From: Pseudomonadales bacterium
GTDB lineage: Bacteria; Pseudomonadota; Gammaproteobacteria; Pseudomonadales; Azotimanducaceae
Reading direction: 5' to 3'
DNA: 64,000 nucleotides
Assembly: GCA_041395945.1 (NCBI GenBank)
Contig: JAWKZN010000001.1
Location: 1,736,001 to 1,800,000 of the forward strand
A program made the position numbers and the translations under genes. The notes beneath the pieces are model-generated. The model saw only the letters and a program-made list of their open reading frames with translations, made no database searches and was not told where the DNA came from. Positions 34,547 through 43,186 of this stretch are shown piece by piece; position 1 is the first letter of the stretch; the number at the start of each line of letters is the position of its first letter.

Positions 34547-35251
34547 ATGAATCATCCTGAAGTGGTCGATCGACAGACCTGGCTCGCAGCGCGCCTGGAA
34601 CTTCTGGCTGCAGAAAAGGCCTTCAGCCGTGCCCGGGATGCCCTGACCCGTCAGCGCCAGACGCTGCCCTGGGTACGGGTGGATGAGAACTACCAGTTCG
34701 AGGGGGCGGCCGGGAACCAGTCCCTGGCCGAACTGTTCGGCAACCGCAGCCAGCTCATCGTGCAGCACTACATGTATGCGCCTGGCTGGCAGGAAGGCTG
34801 TAAGAGCTGTGCATTCTGGGCCGATCAGTTCGATCCGGCACTACCGCATCTGGCCGCGAGAGATGTTGCTTTCGCCGCGGTATCCCAGGCACCGTACACG
34901 GATTTCGCCCCCTTCAAAAAACGAATGGGCTGGCAGTTTCCCTGGGTGTCTTCTGCTGCAAACAGTTTCAGCAACGACTACCTGGTCTGCTACTCACCGG
35001 ACCAGATCGCCGCAGGTGACACCTTCTACAACTACACCCGGGGCATGCATTACGGAGAGCACGCACCAGGGATCAGCGTGTTTGCGAAAGACGGCGATGG
35101 CGCCGTCTACCACACCTATTCCTGCTACGCCCGTGGGCTGGATATGCTCAACGGCGCCTACCACCTGCTCGACCTTGTGCCCAAAGGACGCGATGAAGCG
35201 GACCTGCCAGCCAGCATGGCCTGGCTGAAGCTGCATGATCAGTACGAGTGA
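34547..35251 (+). CDS. DUF899 family thioredoxin-fold protein
   Basis: A 234-residue soluble protein of the DUF899 group, which has a thioredoxin-like fold. Characteristic segments are VVDRQTWLAARLELLAAEKAFSRARDAL, LIVQHYMYAPGWQEGCKSCAFWADQFD (containing C-x-x-C as GCKSC) and YHTYSCYARGLDMLNGAYHLLDLVPKGR. The CxxC-like CKSC suggests redox activity, but no substrate is known. It follows the SRPBCC gene by 49 bp and completes a common three-gene arrangement. Confidence 0.9.
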   Translation: MNHPEVVDRQTWLAARLELLAAEKAFSRARDALTRQRQTLPWVRVDENYQFEGAAGNQSLAELFGNRSQLIVQHYMYAPGWQEGCKSCAFWADQFDPALPHLAARDVAFAAVSQAPYTDFAPFKKRMGWQFPWVSSAANSFSNDYLVCYSPDQIAAGDTFYNYTRGMHYGEHAPGISVFAKDGDGAVYHTYSCYARGLDMLNGAYHLLDLVPKGRDEADLPASMAWLKLHDQYE

Positions 35252-35287
35252 TCCCCGGCACGACTTCGGGCGGCGGCAGATCCCGGG

Positions 35288-36883
35288 CTACTGAATACCC
35301 GGCAGCGAGACCCGGAAGATGGTCGGATTCTTACCGCTCACCAGTTCGATGGTACCCCGGCTGGATTTCAGGAGTGCCTGAGCGATCGTCAATCCCAGGC
35401 CTGTGCCACCGGTGTCGCGCGCGGTCGTGAAGAAGGGCTCAAAAACCTTATCCCGATTGTTCTGCGAGATACCGGTGCCGTTGTCCTGCACATCGAGTGT
35501 GAGACTCGCAGCATCGCTGCTCGAACGGATCTCCAGACGCGTGGCACCATGCTGCAGGGCGTTTTCGAAGAGTATCTCCAGCACCGCCATGAGCACTTCC
35601 CGTCGACCCCGGGCCTGATAACCGCCCTGCACGCCACTCCAGTCGAACTCGGCCCGATCCGAAAACGGCCCGACCGCTTCCTCGATCATGTCCGGCACCT
35701 CAAAGTGCTCAGGTCCGGATTGCTGAATTTCCGCCCGGGTCAGTTCGAGCAGACGTTCGGTCAGCCGGTGCAGTCGCTGCGCATCGCTGCCGATCATCTC
35801 GAGAAAGCGCATCTGCTGCGCCTCGGACATGCCACTGCGGTGATCCTGCAGCACCTCTATCGCGCCCCGGATACTGGCGATGGGGGTTTTGAATTCGTGG
35901 GAAACGTGGCGGGAAAACTCCTGCAGCGAGTTGGCCCGCTCCTCCAGGGTCTGGGCCATCCCGGTAATCGCCTCCTGCAATCGGGCGATTTCCCGGGTCC
36001 GTGGCTGGGCGAGGGTCTCTTCGTCAGCGTCCGCAACGGCACTGATCTCACCCCGGCTGATGCGACTGGCCCGGTCCGCGAGCCGGGAGATCGGACGCGC
36101 GATGAGTCTGAAGGTCAACAGCGACATCACCACCACCAGAGCGAGCAGCAACCCCAGCGCCTGGAGCAGCAGCCAGCGTTTCGCATACAGCGCCTGCAGG
36201 ATGCTGGGTGGGGTGCGCGACAGCATGACCGCACCGATGAGACGGCCCTGCAGCACGATGGGCGCAGTCACGAAGACCCGCAGGCCGCCGACCCTGCTGA
36301 TGGAATCGAGCGCGGTCACCCGGGTGTAGTCACTCTTATGACGCAGGCGGCTGCTGGGTGTGCCCGCAAGCGCCAGCTGGACCTCCTCCCCTGCGAGAAT
36401 CGACAGACCCACATCGTCCCCCGTACTGGCGACGATGGTGCCCCAGGGATCCACCACACGGATGCCGGCAAGGGTTACCAGCTGTGCGTCTTTGAGTACC
36501 GGCACCAGCCGCTCGCCGACACTGGCCGCAAAGGGATCGGCCGCGCGATCCCTGCGGCCGTCCGGCAGAGGGGGCAGCACGACCGAAGAAGCCAGATCCA
36601 GAGCGGCGGGACGTGGTGACCAGCGGCCGTCCTGCCAGCGACCATTGGCCAGTTCGATCTCCCGACTCACTGCCATGAGGTTTTGCGGTGCCTGCTCGAG
36701 CACCAGGGAACGATAGAAGGCGGCCACGAAAGCGCCCTGAGCAATCAGGGCGGACTCCGTCTGCCGGACCAGTGCACTTTCATACAGCCGCATGAGCTGG
36801 ATACCGGCGAGGGGCAGCACCAGCACCGTCAGGTTAATGCCGATCAGCACTGTGCGCAGTGACAGTCGAGGCAGATGCCGCAC
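35288..36883 (-). CDS. Sensor histidine kinase of the exosortase locus
   Basis: Membrane two-component kinase, 531 residues, from a GTG at 36883. TM1 is at about 11-31, a periplasmic sensor domain runs to about 235, TM2 is about 237-258, then HAMP (IARPISRLADRASRISRGEI). The dimerisation helix holds the phospho-His in SHEFKTP (about H329). The ATPase domain includes the N-box region ILFENALQHGATR, DNGTGI and GGTGLGLTIAQALLKSS. It starts 8 bp after the response regulator stop, so both are one operon. The operon diverges from the exosortase gene, which makes it the probable controller of that system. Confidence 0.88.
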   Translation of the reverse strand: MRHLPRLSLRTVLIGINLTVLVLPLAGIQLMRLYESALVRQTESALIAQGAFVAAFYRSLVLEQAPQNLMAVSREIELANGRWQDGRWSPRPAALDLASSVVLPPLPDGRRDRAADPFAASVGERLVPVLKDAQLVTLAGIRVVDPWGTIVASTGDDVGLSILAGEEVQLALAGTPSSRLRHKSDYTRVTALDSISRVGGLRVFVTAPIVLQGRLIGAVMLSRTPPSILQALYAKRWLLLQALGLLLALVVVMSLLTFRLIARPISRLADRASRISRGEISAVADADEETLAQPRTREIARLQEAITGMAQTLEERANSLQEFSRHVSHEFKTPIASIRGAIEVLQDHRSGMSEAQQMRFLEMIGSDAQRLHRLTERLLELTRAEIQQSGPEHFEVPDMIEEAVGPFSDRAEFDWSGVQGGYQARGRREVLMAVLEILFENALQHGATRLEIRSSSDAASLTLDVQDNGTGISQNNRDKVFEPFFTTARDTGGTGLGLTIAQALLKSSRGTIELVSGKNPTIFRVSLPGIQ

Positions 36884-36891
36884 GAGATCTC

Positions 36892-37584
36892 TCAGCTGTC
36901 GGGGCGCGCAAGGCGATAGCCGACACTGTGCACGGTACGGATACCCGGTGTGCCGGCCGCCTTCAATTTATCCCGCAGCCTGCGGATGTGTGAATCGATG
37001 GTCCGATTGCTCACCACCCGACGCACATCGTAAGCGCCCTGCATCAGGTCATCCCGGGAAAACACTTTATCCGGCCAGCGCGCCAGGGTACACAGCAGCT
37101 GGAACTCGGTCTGGGTCAGCGGTAAAGGCAGTTCCTGCCAGGTGGCCTCGAAACGGTCCAGATTGATGACATAACCATCCACCCGCAGTATCCGGTCCCG
37201 GGGCGCACCGTCACCGGCCAGCTCGTTGTTGCGCCGCAACTGGGCCTTCACCCGGGCCACCAGCTCCCTCGGACTGAAGGGCTTGCCGATGTAGTCGTCG
37301 GCACCCATGTCGAGACCCAGCACCCGGTCCACCTCCTCATCCCGGGACGACAGCAGCACGATGGGTACCGATGAGATCGCACGCAGGGCCTTACACACGG
37401 TCAGACCATCGAGTTCCGGCATGAGCACATCGAGCACTACCAGGTCCGGGTAGTGACGCCGATGCAGTGCCAGGGCTTCCACACCATTGGCCGCGGTGAG
37501 GGTATCGAAGCCCGCCTGCTCGAGGGCAAAGCAGACCACCTCGCGCAGGTGCGGGTCGTCGTCGACGATGAGGATGCGTTGCAT
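36892..37584 (-). CDS. OmpR-family response regulator of the exosortase locus
   Basis: A 230-residue regulator. The receiver domain (1-115) shows the acidic pocket VDDD, phospho-acceptor Asp about 52 in VVLDVLMPE, Ser/Thr switch LLSS and Lys about 101 in IGKPF. The C-terminal winged helix contains LPLTQTEFQLLCTLARWPDKVFSRDDLMQ and the recognition helix region VVSNRTIDSHIRRLRDKL. ATG 37584 (MQRILI) is preferred because the upstream extension is not receiver-like. It is the first gene of the kinase operon, and diverges from the exosortase gene with a 167-bp shared promoter region. Confidence 0.93.
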   Translation of the reverse strand: MQRILIVDDDPHLREVVCFALEQAGFDTLTAANGVEALALHRRHYPDLVVLDVLMPELDGLTVCKALRAISSVPIVLLSSRDEEVDRVLGLDMGADDYIGKPFSPRELVARVKAQLRRNNELAGDGAPRDRILRVDGYVINLDRFEATWQELPLPLTQTEFQLLCTLARWPDKVFSRDDLMQGAYDVRRVVSNRTIDSHIRRLRDKLKAAGTPGIRTVHSVGYRLARPDS

Positions 37585-37751
37585 GGGGAGGGATTCTACC
37601 TCCGAACCGGCGCGCGCCCGCAGGGCAGGGCGGCAGCAAAGGGCGGATTCCGCCGAAATGCCGCTGAATCTGCGCAGAAATTGCACAAAGTCAGGGCACC
37701 ACTGCACCATCTGTGCGGAGACGCTGCAATTCACCCGGGCAGACTGCCCGG
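37585..37751. promoter_or_regulatory. Divergent promoter region, response regulator / exosortase
   Basis: 167 bp between the two divergent starts. It must hold the promoters for the two-component operon and the exosortase/VIT-VWA operon. TGCGCAGAAATTGCAC and a second TGCAATTCACC lie in it, but I see no strong -10/-35 pair or clear direct repeat of the OmpR-binding type. Confidence 0.5.
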
Positions 37752-39320
37752 ATGTCTGCCATCGCCAGCAACCCGCCTTATCGGTCCGCGCTGTCCCGGG
37801 TCACCATCGTCCTCTTCGCCCTCGGCGCTGCCAGTCTCGCCGCCGATCCGCTGCTCTGGCTCATCCGCACCTGGCACGATCAGGGTTACGACGGCATCGG
37901 CTGGATTGCAGCAGCACTGGTAGCCGGGCTCGGTTGCTGGTCCGGCTCCAGCTCGCTGGAGACCGACGCCCGGGATCGCCCGAACCTCAACAACACATTC
38001 AAGCTGCTGCTGGCCACCGCCTGCCTTCGCCTCACCTCCCAGCTGCTCGATGTGAGCGTGCTGGGTGCCCTGCTGCTCGGCGTTGATGTATTCGCACTCG
38101 CCCGGCTCGCACGCCTGTCCCGTCGGCGCCGCGCCCTGGCCGCCTTCTGGCTCGCAGTGCTGTTCTGTTTCAGCCTGCCCGTCGAACCGATGCTGCAGCG
38201 CGTGTTCGGCTACCTGTTACAGCAGATCTCGGCCAGCCTCGCCTGCGGAATACTCTCCGTGTTTTTCGACAATCTCTCCTGCGCCGGGGTGCGCCTCCAG
38301 GTATCCGGTGTGGATGTGCTGGTCGATCTGCCCTGCTCGGGTGCAGAGCTCATCTCCACCACCGGCATGATCTTCTCCTTTCTGTGCACCCTGCGCCGAC
38401 CGTCCGTCCTCGGTGGCGTGATCGGTGCGGTTGCCTGCGGGGTGATTGCACTCGCCGGTAACGCTCTGCGCATCACCCTGCTGGCAACCGGTCTGGTTTA
38501 CACGGACCTGTTGCCTTTTCAGGTCATGGACCCTCTGCCCCACACCCTGATCGGGTTATTCGCGGTGGCGGTCGCCTCCGCGGCGCTGATCGCGATTGTG
38601 CAGCTTCTGCCGGTTACAGCGTCAGAAAGCGGAGATCAGCAGCCACAACTGCAGCCGGGTGCTGTAGCAATGGATCGGCATCGTCTGCAGCTGTTCGGCG
38701 CGTTGTGCTTTCTGCTCCTTGCCCTGGCGATCGGTACCATCACACCGCGCCCCCTGGACGCCTCACCCGCCCTGCCACCCGCCTTCCATCCCGGCCAGGC
38801 CGCGGGTCTGCCCGGCGAGACCCAGCCGCTCACCGAGCAGGAACGTCAGTACTTCAGCCGCTACGGAGGAGCGGCGCAGCGGGTGAACTATGGCCCCTAC
38901 AGTCTGCTGCTGGTTTCCACCACCTCGCCGCTGCGGCACCTGCACGATCCGGCGATCTGTCTGCGCGGTCTGGGCTACCAGGTTCGGCTGCTCGGCACCG
39001 ACCACGCAACCCGGTCAACCGTCTACAGCGCAGCGAAAAACACGGGCACCGGTGCACCGGATGAGCGCTTCACCCTGCGGGTGAGCTACCTCGGCAGCGA
39101 CGGACAGATCGCCACCAGCATTGCCGAGGTGGTGTGGTACTGGCTCAACAACCCGGCCACCCGCTGGACCATGGTGCAGCGGGCGACACCCGACCACTCG
39201 ATCGCCGTACCGGAACACGCTGTCACCACTCCATCCGATGCCTGGATGGCGCCCATCGATTCTGCCGACCGGGCGGCAGAGTGGGAGACCGCCATGCGCC
39301 GTGCTTTCAACCTGAGCTGA
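37752..39320 (+). CDS. Exosortase with C-terminal EpsI-like domain
   Basis: Polytopic membrane cysteine transpeptidase-like enzyme of 522 residues that should cleave PEP-CTERM tails at the inner membrane. The N-terminal ~290 residues contain about eight helices with the three invariant residues: Cys195 in DLPCSGAEL, Arg240 in GNALRITLL, and His264 in DPLPHTLIG. A final helix near 312-332 leads to a periplasmic EpsI/DUF3485-like domain (about 345-515) with NYGPYSLLLVS and HDPAICLRGLGY. ATG 37752 (MSAIAS) is chosen over 37713. The VIT-VWA gene, whose product has a PEP-CTERM tail, starts 12 bp after the stop. I cannot name the Xrt subtype with certainty. Confidence 0.88.
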   Translation: MSAIASNPPYRSALSRVTIVLFALGAASLAADPLLWLIRTWHDQGYDGIGWIAAALVAGLGCWSGSSSLETDARDRPNLNNTFKLLLATACLRLTSQLLDVSVLGALLLGVDVFALARLARLSRRRRALAAFWLAVLFCFSLPVEPMLQRVFGYLLQQISASLACGILSVFFDNLSCAGVRLQVSGVDVLVDLPCSGAELISTTGMIFSFLCTLRRPSVLGGVIGAVACGVIALAGNALRITLLATGLVYTDLLPFQVMDPLPHTLIGLFAVAVASAALIAIVQLLPVTASESGDQQPQLQPGAVAMDRHRLQLFGALCFLLLALAIGTITPRPLDASPALPPAFHPGQAAGLPGETQPLTEQERQYFSRYGGAAQRVNYGPYSLLLVSTTSPLRHLHDPAICLRGLGYQVRLLGTDHATRSTVYSAAKNTGTGAPDERFTLRVSYLGSDGQIATSIAEVVWYWLNNPATRWTMVQRATPDHSIAVPEHAVTTPSDAWMAPIDSADRAAEWETAMRRAFNLS

Positions 39321-39332
39321 GGAACTTCTGCA

Positions 39333-41411
39333 ATGAATCCGACAAATGCTTCCAGAACCTCGCGTGCTTTTCTCCTGAGCGTCTTCACTTTCCAGCTGCT
39401 CTGCGCAACTACCGCCAGCGCAACCCCGACAGAGCCGATGCAGAAGCCAGCAGGACCCCTCACCGGCAGCATCGAAGCCCTGGTGGATGGCAGGCGGGTA
39501 ATACTCGCAAGCCTTGTGAACGACTACCGGATCCGGATCAGCGGTGACATCGCCAGTGTCACTCTGAAACAGACGTTTTCCAATCCCTACACTCAGCCGC
39601 TGAATGCGCGATACCTGTTTCCGCTCAATCGCCGGGCCGCCGTTCACGCCATGACCATGCGAATCGGCAATGAAATCATCAGCGCACAGATCGAAGAAAT
39701 CCGGCAGGCGCAACAGACGTTTGCCAGGGCGAAGCAGGAAGGCAAAGCGGCCGGTCTGCTCGAGCAGCATCGGCCGAACATGTTCACCCAGCGCATCGCC
39801 AATCTGATGCCCGGACTGCCGATAGAAATGGAGATCGAGTACACCCAGGTCGTGCCAAAAATCGACGGCGCCTACGAACTGGTGGTGCCTATGGTGGTAG
39901 GACCCCGCTTCCAGCCACCCGGCACCGAATCTGCCTGGACACTGGAGCGGCTGCCCGGCTATCCCCCTGCAGCCGGCGTGCATGTTCCGGAATCCGTGAC
40001 CGGGGATCGGGTCAGTCTGCACATCGATCTCGAAGCGCCGGTACCCCTGAACGCCGTCTACAGTGACACTCATCGACTCGATATCGAGCATCGCTCCTCC
40101 ACTCAGCAGTCGATCCGCCTCGCTGACGACAGGGTGCAGGACAACCGAGACTTCGTACTGCGCTATTTCCTCGGCAGCGATACGACCACCAGCGGCCTGC
40201 TCAGCCACTGGCAGGCGGGCGAAGGCGGCTATTTCAGTCTGCTCATCGAGCCTCCGGAGTCGGTGGATGATTCCGCAGCAATTCCCAGAGAGATGGTCTT
40301 CCTGCTCGACTGTTCGGGCTCCATGAGCGGAGCGCCGATGGCGGCCAGCAAACGGTTCATGACAGCGGCGCTGGGCGCGCTGCGTCCGACAGACAGCTTC
40401 CGCATCATCCGCTTCAGCGATTCGGCGACAGAATTTTCGCGCGAGCCGCTGCCGGCCACGCCTTTCAATATCCAGCGGGGTCTGCGTTATACGGAACACC
40501 TGTATGGCAGCGGCGGCACCATGATGACCACGGGGATCGAGCAGGCGCTGGATGCACCGCTGGCACCAGACAGGGTGCGCAACGTGGTGTTTCTCACCGA
40601 CGGCTACATCGGCAACGAACTGAGCGTGCTCAGTCTGGTAAACCGATTGCTGGGAGACGCCCGCCTGTTTGCCTTCGGTGTCGGTGCCGGGGTAAATCGC
40701 TACCTGCTCGACGAACTCGGTCGCAGCGGCCGTGGCTTCACCCGTTACTTCGACCCGACGCGGGACGATGAGTCACAGTCTGCCGTGGTCAGTGAACTGG
40801 TCGCCCGTCTGCAGACACCGGTACTGACCGACATTCAGATCGACTGGGGCGGACTCCCGGTCACCGGCATCGTTCCGGAGACCTTGCCCGATCTGTACGC
40901 CGGAGACTCGCTGCGGGTGACCGGACGCTACAACACCCCGGCAGACGGCACCGTGACCATCCGGGGAAACAGTCGCAACCACGCGGCACGGATAGAAGCA
41001 CCGGTTGCTCTGGATGAGACCCAGGATCATCCCGCCATCCGCAGAATCTGGGCGCGCAATACGGTGGCTGAACTCATGCACGCCTTCATCACGCCGACCG
41101 AACTGAGACCGGATGCCATGGACAATGCTCAGCTTCAGGCAGCCGTCACCGACCTCGGCCTGACCTACGGGATCGCCACAAACTGGACGGCTTTCGTGGC
41201 GGTCAGCCGGAACGTCTACAACCCCGATCCTGCAGCCAGCGCGGACGCGGATGTCGCCCTGCCGAAGGTTGCCGGTGTGAGTGCGCTCGCCTATACACCA
41301 CCGGCACTGTCCGGCGGGGGTGCACCCGAACCCGGCGCGCTGCTCGCGCTGCTGGTGGGACTGGGCATCTGGGGATTCCGGAGACGACGTCTGTTGCGTG
41401 TCTCATCCTGA
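39333..41411 (+). CDS. VIT and VWA domain protein with PEP-CTERM tail (probable exosortase substrate)
   Basis: A 692-residue exported protein. Residues 1-30 are a signal peptide (FQLLCATTASA). A VIT domain covers about 45-170 (VTLKQTFSNPYTQPLNARYLFPL; GKAAGLLEQHRPNMFTQ). A von Willebrand A domain covers about 317-490 with a complete MIDAS start DCSGS (D326, S328, S330), so it probably binds a metal and a protein ligand. The C-terminus is a PEP-CTERM signal: GGGAPEP (PEP at 665-667), hydrophobic helix 668-682, then RRRR at 683-686. The fold resembles inter-alpha-trypsin-inhibitor heavy chains and the marine LPXTG sortase targets, but with an exosortase tail. Confidence 0.9.
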   Translation: MNPTNASRTSRAFLLSVFTFQLLCATTASATPTEPMQKPAGPLTGSIEALVDGRRVILASLVNDYRIRISGDIASVTLKQTFSNPYTQPLNARYLFPLNRRAAVHAMTMRIGNEIISAQIEEIRQAQQTFARAKQEGKAAGLLEQHRPNMFTQRIANLMPGLPIEMEIEYTQVVPKIDGAYELVVPMVVGPRFQPPGTESAWTLERLPGYPPAAGVHVPESVTGDRVSLHIDLEAPVPLNAVYSDTHRLDIEHRSSTQQSIRLADDRVQDNRDFVLRYFLGSDTTTSGLLSHWQAGEGGYFSLLIEPPESVDDSAAIPREMVFLLDCSGSMSGAPMAASKRFMTAALGALRPTDSFRIIRFSDSATEFSREPLPATPFNIQRGLRYTEHLYGSGGTMMTTGIEQALDAPLAPDRVRNVVFLTDGYIGNELSVLSLVNRLLGDARLFAFGVGAGVNRYLLDELGRSGRGFTRYFDPTRDDESQSAVVSELVARLQTPVLTDIQIDWGGLPVTGIVPETLPDLYAGDSLRVTGRYNTPADGTVTIRGNSRNHAARIEAPVALDETQDHPAIRRIWARNTVAELMHAFITPTELRPDAMDNAQLQAAVTDLGLTYGIATNWTAFVAVSRNVYNPDPAASADADVALPKVAGVSALAYTPPALSGGGAPEPGALLALLVGLGIWGFRRRRLLRVSS

Positions 41412-41502
41412 TATGCACGCTGCGCGCGCCCGCAGGATGCGCGCCTCATCCTTTGAGTCACGCCGCACTGATCCGCTCCCGTCGTCACCCAGAGCTGCTT
41501 CC

Positions 41503-41530
41503 GGAACAATTGCTGCAAACGATTTCTGCA
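41503..41530 (+). promoter_or_regulatory. Sigma-E-like promoter candidate before the Do protease gene
   Basis: GGAACAA (41503-41509), 15 bp, then TCTGCA resembles the GGAACTT/TCTGA envelope-stress promoter, about 110 bp upstream of the protease ATG. A sigma-70 alternative is TTGAAT (41535-41540), 16 bp, TATCTA (41557-41562). Neither is strong. The rest of the 232-bp gap shows nothing else. Confidence 0.3.
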
Positions 41531-41643
41531 AGGGTTGAATTTTTCACAATCACGCCTATCTAACCTCACCGGGCTAACCAGCGCGAGCGAGCCTGGCGGG
41601 TCGTCGGTTCGTTTCACATTTGTATCGAAGTGAGAAAAAGTAC

Positions 41644-43071
41644 ATGTCGGTAAAACTTTCAGGCAACAAAACGAAACATTACGCAATACTTTCCACCCTG
41701 CTGATGCTGCTGCTCAACGCCGCCGGCAACGCGATGGCGCAGGAAGAGCGAGCCATTCAGAGTCTCCGCGACACCGGCAAAGCCTTTTCGTCCGTCGCCA
41801 AGCGGGTATCACCTTCTGTCGTTTTCATCCAGGTCGAGCAGAAGTCTCAGCGCAGCCAGTCTCCGCTGCTCGACAGCGAGCAGTTCCGTCGTTTCTTCGG
41901 TCCCGGTTTCGGCCCGGATTTCCCGCGCAGCGAGCGGCCCAGCATCGGCCAGGGGTCCGGTCTCATCATCTCTTCTGACGGCTACATACTCTCCAACCAT
42001 CACGTCGTCGGCAATGCGGACAAAGTCACGGTACGACTCGAAGGCGGCAAGGAATACAACGCCGAGGTCATCGGCAGTGACTCGGCGACCGATGTCGCTG
42101 TGATCAAGATCGATGCGAAGGGCCTGCCCGCGCTGGCACTGGGTGACTCGGACAACCTGGAAGTCGGCGAATGGGTAATGGCAATCGGCAATCCCTTTGG
42201 TCTCTCGCATACGTTGACCGTTGGTGTGGTGAGCGCCGTCGGCCGCAGTCAGCTCGGCATCACGGACTATGAAAACTTCATTCAGACGGATGCTGCCATC
42301 AACCCCGGTAACTCCGGTGGCCCACTGATCAACCTGGATGGTGAGGTCGTGGGGATAAACACCGCCATTTTCAGCCAGTCCGGTGGCAGCATGGGCATCG
42401 GCTTCGCCATACCCATCAATCTGGTGAAACAGGTTCGCCAGCAGCTCATCGACAACGGTGTGGTCACCCGCTCTCAGCTCGGTGTCGTCATTCAACCCCT
42501 CACTCAGGATCTGGCCGAATCCTTTGGCCTGGACTCTCCGACAGGGGTGCTGATTTCCGACGTGGCCGAGGACTCCGCCGCATCCGAAGCCGGTCTCCAG
42601 GCAGGCGACATACTGCTGGAGCTTAACGGCGCTCCCATAGTCGACAGCGGCAGCTTCCGCAATCACATTGCCATGACCGAACCAGGCAAGAGCGTATCGC
42701 TGACTGTGCTTCGGGATGGCAAACGTAAAACGGTACGGGCCAAACTCAAGGCACTCGCAGGCGGCGAAGTTGCCCAGAGCGGGAAAGCGCAGAGCAGCAG
42801 CTGGGGCTTCACGGTAGTTGCCCTGACACCGGATGTCGCTCAGCAGCTCCGCTACACCGGTCTGTCCGGCGTGGTGATCAGCGAGGTGGAAGTCGGCTCG
42901 GTTGCTCAGCGCGCCGGCCTGCGCCGGGGCATGCTGATCCAGGAGGTCAACCGCAAGAAGGTCGGCAGTCCAGCGGAGTTCGACAGTGCGGTGAAGTCAG
43001 GCAAAGAAAACGAAATGCTGTTGCGTGTGCGTAACGGCGACAGCGCCCTCTATATCGCGCTATCGCGCTGA
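41644..43071 (+). CDS. Do-type periplasmic serine protease (DegP/DegQ family)
   Basis: Trypsin-fold protease/chaperone of 475 residues with two PDZ domains. A signal peptide ends at NAMA. The catalytic triad is His120 (SNHHVVG), Asp150 (DSATDVAVI) and Ser224 (PGNSGGP). The Q-linker-like loop after residue 70 is short (about 30 residues), closer to MucD or DegQ than to DegP. PDZ1 starts near GVVIQPLTQDLAESFGL and PDZ2 near FTVVALTPDVAQQLRY. ATG 41644 is used; a TTG at 41620 is possible. It clears misfolded envelope proteins, and may be linked with the exosortase substrate upstream, but that is inference. Confidence 0.95.
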   Translation: MSVKLSGNKTKHYAILSTLLMLLLNAAGNAMAQEERAIQSLRDTGKAFSSVAKRVSPSVVFIQVEQKSQRSQSPLLDSEQFRRFFGPGFGPDFPRSERPSIGQGSGLIISSDGYILSNHHVVGNADKVTVRLEGGKEYNAEVIGSDSATDVAVIKIDAKGLPALALGDSDNLEVGEWVMAIGNPFGLSHTLTVGVVSAVGRSQLGITDYENFIQTDAAINPGNSGGPLINLDGEVVGINTAIFSQSGGSMGIGFAIPINLVKQVRQQLIDNGVVTRSQLGVVIQPLTQDLAESFGLDSPTGVLISDVAEDSAASEAGLQAGDILLELNGAPIVDSGSFRNHIAMTEPGKSVSLTVLRDGKRKTVRAKLKALAGGEVAQSGKAQSSSWGFTVVALTPDVAQQLRYTGLSGVVISEVEVGSVAQRAGLRRGMLIQEVNRKKVGSPAEFDSAVKSGKENEMLLRVRNGDSALYIALSR

Positions 43072-43186
43072 CCCGCTGCTCCGCAGAACAGGCGCGAATC
43101 TATCCCGAGCGGCCCCACCGCTCGGGATGATTCGAAATCCGGCGGCCCACTTGTCTCTCCCGGAGCCAGATGAAATCATCCCTCCG

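Noticed and set aside
36892..37734. A longer response regulator with an N-terminal extension from 37734
   Set aside because: The extra 50 residues are Cys/Arg-rich, precede the normal receiver start, and would consume the divergent promoter region.
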